Shown one piece after another: positions 24,576 to 31,185 of a stretch of 45,219 nt of DNA. The stretch spans positions 1-45,219 of the forward strand of contig DATLYA010000371.1 in NCBI GenBank assembly GCA_035575235.1, in the 5' to 3' direction. The number at the start of each line of letters is the position of its first letter. Position 1 is the first letter of the stretch. The position numbers and the translations under genes were made by a program. Under the pieces are notes generated by a model, which was not told where the DNA came from, did no database searches, and worked only from the letters and a program-made list of their open reading frames with translations. The DNA is from SYOC01 sp035575235. Lineage in GTDB: Bacteria; Desulfobacterota; Binatia; Bin18.

Positions 24576-26285
24576 TTACGCCGGAGCGTTCTGCGGCCAG
24601 TAATCCTCAGCGCGACCTGGCGCGCCGTATTCATAGGGGCCGCGATACACCGTGGGCATTGCCGTGAAATTGCCGTGCGGCGGCGGTGAAGGCGCCGTCC
24701 ACTCCAGCGTGTTCGCTTTCCAGGGGTTAGCGCCCGCCTTCTCGCCGTTCCGTAAACTCATCGCAAAGTTGATCAGAAAAGGAATTTGAGAAGCCAACAT
24801 GACAAGAGCCCCAAGGGTGGCGAGAATGCGCAGCTCTTGTAGCCCGGGCGTCGCCAATTGCGAGAAGCCCTCGTAGCTGTAAATCCGCCGATGGTCTCCC
24901 GCCATCCCGGTGATGAACAGGGGGATAAACGCGCAGTTAAACCCGATAACCGTCCCCCAGAAGTGAAGCTTGCCGAGGAGTTCGTTCAGTCTGCGGCCAA
25001 ACATTTTTGGATACCAATAGTAGATGCCGGCGAACGTAGCGATGATCGCGATCGGGACAAACGTGTAGTGAAAATGCGCCAGGACAAAATAGGTGTCGTG
25101 CAGATAAATATCCGTCCCACTAGAGCCCAGGAAGATGCCGGTGACGCCGCCGAGGAGAAACTCGGCGACAAAAGCTAGAGCCCACAGCATGGGCGTCGTC
25201 AGCTCGATAGACCCGCCGTACAGCGTGGCGATATAGGCAAAGACGATTTCAGCGATGGGAATGGAAATCAGCAGCGTCATGACCGTAAAGAGGTGCGCCA
25301 TGCGCGGGTCGATGCCCGCGACAAACTGGTGGTGCGCCCAGACCAGGAAACTCAGGACGCCGGTCGCGAACGTGGTGTACAAAATAGTCTTATACGCGAA
25401 CAGCTTCTTACGAGCGAACACGGTAATCACTTCCGCAACAATGCCCATGGCGGGCAGCAGCACGACGTACACTTCCGGATGGCCAAAAAACCAGAAGAGG
25501 TGCTGCCACAGCAAGGGATCGCCGCCGGCCTTGGCGTCATAGAATTGCGTGCCCACCACCTGATCGCACAGCAACATCACTGCGCCGGCTATCAGGGGGC
25601 CCACGGACGCCATGAAAACGATCACCGCCACAATGACCATCCAGATGAAAATCGGCAGTCTGAAGGCGGTCAAACCCTCCGCGCGCGCATTCATCACCGT
25701 GGTGAGGAAATTGATGCCGCCGAGCAAAAACGCCACGAACTCCAGCGCCACGGCGAGCAGCCATAACGGCGCGCCCAGGGGCGTGTGATTGTACGCCGCG
25801 CTGGCCGAGAGCGGCGGATACGCCGTCCAGGCGCCGCCAAACCCTCCGCCCGGCGCGAAGAGGGAAGCAATGATGACGAGCGTGCTGAGAAAGAAAATCT
25901 GGTATGAGAGACGATTGAGCCGGGGGAACACCATGTCGTCGCAACCGATCATCAACGGAATCAAGTAGTTCCCAAACCCGGCGATCAGCACGGGCATCGC
26001 CACCCAGAAGATCATGATCGTACCATGATTGGTGACCAGGGCGTTGTAATCGACCGGCGTCACCACCCCATAACCGGGAACCGCCGCGCCGGGAAACGCC
26101 AACTGCATGCGAAAGACATAGGCCATGAAGCCGCCGAAGAGCGCCATAAACATGCCCGTGAACATGTATTGCAGACCAATGATCTTATGATCTGTCGCAA
26201 ACACATACCGGCTCCAGAAATTCTGCCGGTGTTCTTCCACCACCACAGGAGCAGGAGCCGCGCCATGAGTAACCGCACTTGCCAT
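24576..26285 (-). CDS. Heme-copper oxidase subunit I (aa3/caa3-like), K-channel lysine absent
   Basis: 569 residues, about 12 membrane helices. Reduces O2 to water at a heme-CuB centre. Low-spin heme ligands are His87 (NHGTIM) and His406; high-spin heme ligand is His404 (AHFHYTF); CuB ligands are His269 (GHPEVY), His319 and His320 (WAHHQF), with the cross-linked Tyr273. D-channel residues are present: the Asp of CDDMVFPRLN and Glu271. In the K-channel region the usual TGIKxFSW is replaced by IAEIVFAY (344-351), so the lysine is Ile347 and a Glu sits at 346. Second structural subunit gene after subunit II, 27 bp apart. Confidence 0.95.
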   Translation of the reverse strand: MASAVTHGAAPAPVVVEEHRQNFWSRYVFATDHKIIGLQYMFTGMFMALFGGFMAYVFRMQLAFPGAAVPGYGVVTPVDYNALVTNHGTIMIFWVAMPVLIAGFGNYLIPLMIGCDDMVFPRLNRLSYQIFFLSTLVIIASLFAPGGGFGGAWTAYPPLSASAAYNHTPLGAPLWLLAVALEFVAFLLGGINFLTTVMNARAEGLTAFRLPIFIWMVIVAVIVFMASVGPLIAGAVMLLCDQVVGTQFYDAKAGGDPLLWQHLFWFFGHPEVYVVLLPAMGIVAEVITVFARKKLFAYKTILYTTFATGVLSFLVWAHHQFVAGIDPRMAHLFTVMTLLISIPIAEIVFAYIATLYGGSIELTTPMLWALAFVAEFLLGGVTGIFLGSSGTDIYLHDTYFVLAHFHYTFVPIAIIATFAGIYYWYPKMFGRRLNELLGKLHFWGTVIGFNCAFIPLFITGMAGDHRRIYSYEGFSQLATPGLQELRILATLGALVMLASQIPFLINFAMSLRNGEKAGANPWKANTLEWTAPSPPPHGNFTAMPTVYRGPYEYGAPGRAEDYWPQNAPA

Positions 26286-26312
26286 GAGAGTCCTCCTCGA
26301 CCTGAATCCCTG

Positions 26313-27008
26313 CTAGCGGAGCGCGACGCGAGCGAGGCCGGCCTCGGGGCGCTGGGCGCTCATCCACTGCTCGTGGTCGGCTTTCGATTCGATAACGAGA
26401 CGAGCGCCCATCAGTCCATGCCCAATGCCGCACATTTCGGCGCATTGAATGTCAAACTGCCCGGTCCGAATGGGCTTAAACCAGCCGGTGATGATGCGGC
26501 CCGGCACGGCGTCTTGCTTGAGCCGGAAGACCGGCACCGAGAAGCTATGAATCACATCCTTGGCGACCAGTTCAAAATGGTACACCGTGTCCGTCTTGAC
26601 ATGCAGTTCATCGATCGTGGTAATGTCATCGCCGGTGTCAAGTTTGCCGTCCGGTCCCGGCTGCACGAATGTCCACGCCCACTGCTGGGCGATAATCCGC
26701 ACGGTTTCTTCCGCCGGGGGCAGCGTCTGCTTGACGTTGACCCACACCATGATCGTCCCGGCGATGAGCACGATATCACAGAGAATGACAAGGAAATGGG
26801 GAATAGCGATCCACCGTTTCTCCGCTTTCTGCTCGCCGGTGATGTACTGCGCGCGCACGCCATCTCTACGCCGGAAGCGAAAAATAAAAGTGAACAGCGC
26901 ACCTTGCGCCACCAGAAACCAGAAGCCCACCGTGAACAGAATCAGGGTGAACAACCCATCGATGTCTCCCGCGAAGCTCGCCGCCCGCGGCACTAAATAG
27001 GCGATCAT
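26313..27008 (-). CDS. Heme-copper oxidase subunit II (CuA)
   Basis: 231 residues from ATG 27008 with AGGAG upstream. Two membrane helices (about 15-40 and 70-92) and a periplasmic cupredoxin domain. CuA ligands are visible: His in DVIHSFSVPVF, then CAEMCGIGHGLMGARL with both cysteines, His and Met, and the aromatic QQWAWTF that takes electrons from cytochrome c. No C-terminal cytochrome c domain is fused, unlike classical caa3; separate cytochromes lie at both ends of the operon. A GKLDTGDDIT loop is an insertion before the CuA domain. Confidence 0.93.
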   Translation of the reverse strand: MIAYLVPRAASFAGDIDGLFTLILFTVGFWFLVAQGALFTFIFRFRRRDGVRAQYITGEQKAEKRWIAIPHFLVILCDIVLIAGTIMVWVNVKQTLPPAEETVRIIAQQWAWTFVQPGPDGKLDTGDDITTIDELHVKTDTVYHFELVAKDVIHSFSVPVFRLKQDAVPGRIITGWFKPIRTGQFDIQCAEMCGIGHGLMGARLVIESKADHEQWMSAQRPEAGLARVALR

Positions 27009-27023
27009 GCAGCTTCTCCTCGT

Positions 27024-27131
27024 TTATCGGAACAACACAAAGAGGAAACTGGACAGAATAAAAATGACGCACCCGCCAAGCGTCAGATAAAAGGCGTTCC
27101 TCGCCCACACTTCGCTTTGATCTTCGCCCAT
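27024..27131 (-). CDS. 35-residue single-helix membrane protein heading the oxidase operon
   Basis: A short ORF from ATG 27131 to TAA 27024, preceded by GGAGAG about 10 bp upstream and followed, 15 bp later, by the subunit II start with its own AGGAG. The product starts MGEDQSEVWARNAFYL, continues with a hydrophobic helix (GGCVIFILSSFLFVLF) and ends in a single Arg. Charge pattern (acidic N-terminus, one helix, basic end) and operon position match the tiny single-span subunits of bacterial oxidases. No homology can be claimed; the evidence is spacing, Shine-Dalgarno and composition. Confidence 0.65.
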   Translation of the reverse strand: MGEDQSEVWARNAFYLTLGGCVIFILSSFLFVLFR

Positions 27132-27281
27132 AGCACGTCTCTCCGTTGTGCTTCCTCCCTCCTGGGAGCAGCAAGACGGAGGAGAGGGTCAGAAATCACA
27201 GTCACGTCGCCGCCTCCCTCTTGCGCTCCTTCCGCCCGGGGAAGGATTCTCGAGTCGCCGCCACTTGACTCAGTCTACGCA

Positions 27282-27962
27282 TTATCTTCCTAGCGTCCCC
27301 ACATACGCCGCCAGGTCAGTGAGCGATTGTTCATCTTGTAACATGACGGTCATCGCGCGCATCTGCGCGCCAGTAGGATCATCGTTTCTGGCGCCGCGGA
27401 GTCCATCGCGGAATTTCTTCAACTGCGCCACGAAATACCAGTCAGCCTGATGGATGAGCCCCGGCGATTTCACTGCGTCGTTTCCTTTGCCGTCTTGTCC
27501 ATGACACGCGATGCAGGTCGCGTAGAGCTCCTTGCCGTGAGCGGCGTCACCCTGGAGAGTCGCGCCGGGCTGCGCCGGAGGAAGCCCGGCGACATAGGCG
27601 GCGACGGATTTCAGATCCTCGTCGCTTTTGAGCGCCCGCGCCATGGGCCGCATCTGCAAACCGGCGACATCGTCGGCGTGGTACCCGCGCTGCCCACTCC
27701 GGAATTTGTACAATTGCGCCTCAATATACCAGGGCGCGAGACCGGCAATGACCGGAGCGTTATGCAGAGAATTGCCCTGGCCGTTCTCGCCATGGCAGGC
27801 GCTGCAGAGTTTGTAGAGCTGTTTCCCGCGGGCGAGATCCTCTGCGGACGCAAGCGCGTAACGACCGAAAAAGACAAGAACCACGGTCAACATGACCCAG
27901 ACAAACTGAATAACGTTTAAGGATTCTCCTCCAGCGCAAAATTGGCCCCTGCGCGTCACCAT
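27282..27962 (-). CDS. Diheme cytochrome c (c4 type)
   Basis: 226 residues from ATG 27962, chosen because GGAGGAAA lies immediately upstream and the N-terminus MVTRRGQ is basic and leads to the membrane-spanning VIQFVWVMLTVVLVFF signal segment ending in ASA. Two similar halves, each with a heme site: CSACHGENGQGN and CIACHGQDGKGN, and axial Met candidates in LQMRPMARAL and AQMRAMTVML. Cytochrome c4 proteins carry electrons to terminal oxidases. It lies directly upstream of the oxidase operon on the same strand (150 bp), behind a sigma-54 promoter. Confidence 0.92.
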   Translation of the reverse strand: MVTRRGQFCAGGESLNVIQFVWVMLTVVLVFFGRYALASAEDLARGKQLYKLCSACHGENGQGNSLHNAPVIAGLAPWYIEAQLYKFRSGQRGYHADDVAGLQMRPMARALKSDEDLKSVAAYVAGLPPAQPGATLQGDAAHGKELYATCIACHGQDGKGNDAVKSPGLIHQADWYFVAQLKKFRDGLRGARNDDPTGAQMRAMTVMLQDEQSLTDLAAYVGTLGR

Positions 27963-28006
27963 TTTCCTCCATAGAGTTGCTTTTAGCATCGCTGGCCGTA
28001 AGGAGG

Positions 28007-28022
28007 AGCGAGAACCATGCCA
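28007..28022 (-). promoter_or_regulatory. Sigma-54 (-24/-12) promoter for diheme cytochrome c
   Basis: Minus strand TGGCATGGTTCTCGCT, identical to the element at 21722-21737. GG-N10-GC spacing is correct; predicted start near 27996, leader of about 34 nt. Confidence 0.78.
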
Positions 28023-28031
28023 GCAGAAAAT

Positions 28032-28064
28032 GAGCAAAGGCGGGCGAAACGCCCGCCTTTGCTC
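28032..28064. terminator. Perfect 15-bp-stem palindrome (terminator or operator)
   Basis: GAGCAAAGGCGGGCG (28032-28046) and its exact complement CGCCCGCCTTTGCTC (28050-28064) around an AAA loop. It lies 109 bp downstream of the hydrolase stop (28173, minus strand), where it could end that transcript (the minus strand continues ATTTTC). It also lies between the activator site and the -24 box of the cytochrome promoter. Confidence 0.6.
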
Positions 28065-28071
28065 TGCCCAG

Positions 28072-28121
28072 TGGCTCCAAAGGAAACACTTTTGCGTAAA
28101 CGACTGCCGCCAAGAGCGCCA
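28072..28121 (-). promoter_or_regulatory. Tandem activator-site pair for diheme cytochrome c
   Basis: Plus-strand TGGCTCCAAAGGAAACA (28072-28088, 15 of 17 matches to the dyad) and TGCCGCCAAGAGCGCCA (28105-28121, 11 of 17, left half intact). Centres are 33 bp apart and 60 and 93 bp from the -24 GG, nearly the same layout as the 21679 operon. Confidence 0.65.
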
Positions 28122-28172
28122 CTTGTATGCACGGGGTTGCCCTGTTCCGATAGGCGCACGCACGGTTGCTTT

Positions 28173-28979
28173 TCACGAGGTCCAATCCAGGCAGAATTCC
28201 AGGATCGCTTTCGTAGCGGCTTGCGTTTGCTCTAAGAGCGGCATATGGCCCGCCTTTGGAATCAGTACGATTTTGACGTCTTCACTTTCCGTGAGTAATG
28301 CGCGAAATTCTTGCGCGTAGCGCGGCGGAACAATTCGATCAGCTTCTCCCCATAGGAGGAGCGTGGGCGCTTTGACGCGATAAAGCCGCTCACGTAAGCC
28401 GCGGTCAGGCAACGGCCATAAAAACCGTCCCGCAGTAGCGAACCCCTTGATGCGTTGGATCATCACCTCGTTGGCCGCATTCTGGTCTTTCGGCAACGTC
28501 AAAAACGCCTTGGCCGGCTCGGAGTGAGGATCATAGAATACCGCCTGGACAAGTTCTTCAGGCGTCATGGCGAAGAAATCCGCCGTCGGACAGTCATCCA
28601 ACCATAAGCCCGCCGCGCTCACGAGCACTAATTTCTTTACCCGGCGCGGCTCGATCGCCGCCATTTCCGCCGCCAGCATGCCGCCCATGGAGTGCCCCAC
28701 AAGAATCGCTTCGTTAATTCCCAGCGCATCCAGCACATCCCAGGTGTACAGCGTGAATGACAACACATCTTCATGAAAGTGTTCGTCACCCGTAGAGCCG
28801 AAACCGGGATGCAGCGGCGCGGTGACGGCAAAGTGCCGCGCCAAGATTTCTAAATCAGGAGTAAAAGCAGGCAGCCCGCCCGCGCCATGGAGGTAAACGA
28901 GCGGCGCGCCTTTGCCATCCTGGTAATACTGCACGGTAAACAGTCCATTACGGAGATTGAGGGTGCGTAGTCCGTTCAT
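28173..28979 (-). CDS. Alpha/beta hydrolase (MhpC-like), paralogue of 7944 gene
   Basis: 268 residues. Oxyanion-hole region LVYLHGAGGLPAF, nucleophile Ser97 in LVGHSMGGMLAAEMA, acid in LLLWGEADRIVPP, and His in IPKAGHMPLLEQTQ. Cytoplasmic. Downstream of an LLM by 15 bp, so LLM then hydrolase, the reverse order of the 7944 operon. The paralogous pairing of one hydrolase with one LLM at two separate loci suggests that the hydrolase acts on the oxygenation product. Confidence 0.9.
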   Translation of the reverse strand: MNGLRTLNLRNGLFTVQYYQDGKGAPLVYLHGAGGLPAFTPDLEILARHFAVTAPLHPGFGSTGDEHFHEDVLSFTLYTWDVLDALGINEAILVGHSMGGMLAAEMAAIEPRRVKKLVLVSAAGLWLDDCPTADFFAMTPEELVQAVFYDPHSEPAKAFLTLPKDQNAANEVMIQRIKGFATAGRFLWPLPDRGLRERLYRVKAPTLLLWGEADRIVPPRYAQEFRALLTESEDVKIVLIPKAGHMPLLEQTQAATKAILEFCLDWTS

Positions 28980-28994
28980 ACTTATTACCTCCGG

Positions 28995-30227
28995 TTAATT
29001 CGCGACCGCCGCCCCCGGCACGGCCCGGTCGGCGAGCGGTTTGGGACACCAGCGGTCTCGCCACTCATTCGCCCAGAGTTGCTTAACCGCCGGCATCACT
29101 TCCCTGGCGAACAGTTCGGTATTTTTCAGCACCAGCTCCTTGGGCATGGAGCCGACTTGCTGCAACACCATCAGTTGTCCGATCCGCAACCCCTTGACGG
29201 CTTCAAGCAAGCGGTCACGGACCGTGGCGGGCGAGCCGGCGATGATGTAGCCGCGTTCAAGAAATTCCTTCCAGGTCAAACCATAACGGAACATATCGGC
29301 TACGGCGCCGACTTGAGCGTTGAACCCGGCGCGGATCGTGGCTTCAGTCCGGTAGCCCGGCGCGTCAGAGAATCCCGAGTAGACGCGCAAGCAACGATTA
29401 AAAAAGTAGTCAACATGTTTGGCGTACTCTTTCTCCGCCTGGGCGTCGCTTTCGGCCACCAGCACGAGTTGCAGGAAGCCGGCGCGGTAGGGATTGGGTT
29501 CGGCGCCTACTTGCGCCACCTTTTCCCAGAAGCCGTCCATCACCTTTTTGCCGTGTTGATAGCCGAAATAGGAGAGGTAACAATAGGCGTAATCGTGTTT
29601 GAGCACCCAATCCCAGGTTTCCACCGAACCGCCGCCAGGCGCCCACACAGGAGGATGGGGCTGTTGCAGAGGCCGTGGCCAAACGTTGACGTAGCGGACT
29701 TTGGTGTAGCGTCCGTTAAACGCAAACGGCTCCGGCGTGGTCCACGCTTTTATAATGAGATCATGCGCCTCATAGTGCCGCTCGCGCAGCGTTGCCGGGA
29801 CAATACCGTAGGCGAAGTTATCATCCATCGAGGTGCCAACGGGAAAACCGGCCACCAGGCGGCCGCCGGAAATGCAGTCCAGCATGGCGAATTCTTCCGC
29901 CACGCGTAGCGGCGGATTATACAGCGCCAGGCTGTTGCCCAGGACAATCAGATTCGCGCGCGACGTGCGCCGCGCCAGGCAGGCCGCCATAATATTCGGC
30001 GACGGCATTAACCCATAGCCGTTTGAATGGTGCTCATTGACACAGATGCCGTCGAGCCCCATTTGTTCGGCGAACTCCAGCTCATCAAGATATTCATTGT
30101 AGAGATGATGACCCTTGCGCGAATCCCACAAGGAACTTGGAATATCCACCCAGACGCTGCGGTATTTTTCACGGAAGTCGTCGGGCAGCCAGCGGTAGGG
30201 CATCAGATGAAACCAGTTGACCTTCAT
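28995..30227 (-). CDS. LLM-class flavin-dependent monooxygenase
   Basis: 410 residues from ATG 30227, with AAGGAGG upstream. MKVNWFHLMPYRWLPDDF, LEFAEQMGLDGICVNEHHSNGYG, NLIVLGNSLALYNPPLRVAEEFAMLDCISGGRLVAGFPVGT and WPRPLQQPHPPVWAPGGGSVE are luciferase-family motifs. Close in type to the 8751 protein (both have PYRW near the start and the NEHH motif). FMNH2/O2-dependent oxygenase of unknown substrate. Controlled by a candidate sigma-54 promoter and a nearly perfect dyad about 140 bp upstream. Confidence 0.9.
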   Translation of the reverse strand: MKVNWFHLMPYRWLPDDFREKYRSVWVDIPSSLWDSRKGHHLYNEYLDELEFAEQMGLDGICVNEHHSNGYGLMPSPNIMAACLARRTSRANLIVLGNSLALYNPPLRVAEEFAMLDCISGGRLVAGFPVGTSMDDNFAYGIVPATLRERHYEAHDLIIKAWTTPEPFAFNGRYTKVRYVNVWPRPLQQPHPPVWAPGGGSVETWDWVLKHDYAYCYLSYFGYQHGKKVMDGFWEKVAQVGAEPNPYRAGFLQLVLVAESDAQAEKEYAKHVDYFFNRCLRVYSGFSDAPGYRTEATIRAGFNAQVGAVADMFRYGLTWKEFLERGYIIAGSPATVRDRLLEAVKGLRIGQLMVLQQVGSMPKELVLKNTELFAREVMPAVKQLWANEWRDRWCPKPLADRAVPGAAVAN

Positions 30228-30293
30228 GTTGTCCTCCTTCTGACGCGGCGGGAAGCGGCGCGCTTCACCAACTTCCTGTGCGAAGCGACGGAG

Positions 30294-30309
30294 AGCGAGA
30301 ATCGTGCCG
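30294..30309 (-). promoter_or_regulatory. Sigma-54 (-24/-12) promoter for LLM-hydrolase operon
   Basis: Minus strand CGGCACGATTCTCGCT carries the full GGCACG -24 block and GC at -12 with 10-bp spacing. Predicted start near 30283, leader of about 56 nt to ATG 30227. Confidence 0.75.
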
Positions 30310-30370
30310 GAAAGGAAAAAACGAATTTCAGCAGAAAATATCTAAGGCATGACATCATGGAAGAAAACCC

Positions 30371-30387
30371 TGTCGCCGAAGGAGACA
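30371..30387 (-). promoter_or_regulatory. Activator site for LLM-hydrolase operon
   Basis: TGTCGCCGAAGGAGACA is the most symmetric copy of the dyad (TGTC-N-CC-N3-GG-N-GACA). Its centre is 72 bp from the -24 GG. A separate palindrome GAGAC-GGC-GTCTC is at 30400-30412. The remainder of the 425-bp gap to 30652 shows no gene. Confidence 0.65.
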
Positions 30388-30652
30388 CTCGAGCCGGCGG
30401 AGACGGCGTCTCGTTGCCGCCGATGGACACAGTGAACCCTTTAGCGCCAAAAGTTTGGAAACAGCGACTTCTCACTCCATCGCCGGAGAGGCCGGTTAAG
30501 GGATAGACAAAAGGTAGGCGTTCTCAGAACAGCGTGGTTTTTCACCTCCCTGGGCGTTCTTTCAGATGCGCCGCACCGTGAACCGAGCGCCCGCCAGAGC
30601 CATGCGCCAATCGCAGGAGATCACGGCATAGCCGTTGCACCCCCTCAGCGCT

Positions 30653-31087
30653 ATGAGACCGCGAGCAGTCCGAGCGCATCCGCTCCTCTTAGCGTCGAAA
30701 GACAGGGCGTTGCAACGCCATATGCGAGCGTTTCTCTTGACGATGGGAATATCCTCCCCTGGACTCGTGCTTGTCCGGAACGAGCCCGAATGGCAACAGG
30801 CGTTGAACCAACAGCGCCCACGGCTTGTGGTGCTTGATGACGGCTTCTCCCCAGGGAATGGCCCGGCTCTGCTCAACGCCCTGCGTCACCGGCTCCCCGA
30901 AGCGCTCACGGTGTATCTGGCGGAACAGCACACGGCGGAGCTTGAGCGCGCCGTTCGTCAGCTCGGCGTCTTGTATTACACTGAAAAGCCTCCTGATTGG
31001 GACACGCTCGGGCGCGTCTTCGCATCCGTCTTCCCCCTTGCCGCCCCGACTCTCATCCCTGACGGTCAAATCACGTTGACAAAGTAG
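30653..31087 (+). CDS. Degenerate response-regulator receiver-like protein
   Basis: 144 residues from ATG 30653; TTG 30635 is an alternative and there is no clear Shine-Dalgarno. A single domain with receiver-like pattern: HPLLLASKDRALQRHMRAFL (beta-1/alpha-1), PRLVVLDDGFSPGNGPALL (beta-3 with an Asp), ALTVYLAEQHTAELERAV (beta-4) and YYTEKPPDWDTLGRVF, which resembles the beta-5 KP motif. The acidic pair expected after beta-1 is missing (SKDR), so phosphorylation is doubtful. It converges on the sigma-54 activator gene, 98 bp apart. It may be a protein-interaction version of a receiver or a decaying gene. Confidence 0.6.
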   Translation: MRPRAVRAHPLLLASKDRALQRHMRAFLLTMGISSPGLVLVRNEPEWQQALNQQRPRLVVLDDGFSPGNGPALLNALRHRLPEALTVYLAEQHTAELERAVRQLGVLYYTEKPPDWDTLGRVFASVFPLAAPTLIPDGQITLTK

Positions 31088-31185
31088 GGAGGATGAAGGA
31101 GTTGCCGACCGCGACAATACGGGCCGGGAAAGCTGCTTGCGACTGCTGCGCCCCCACAGGGCTGCGCCGATCTCGTGTGGTTGCT

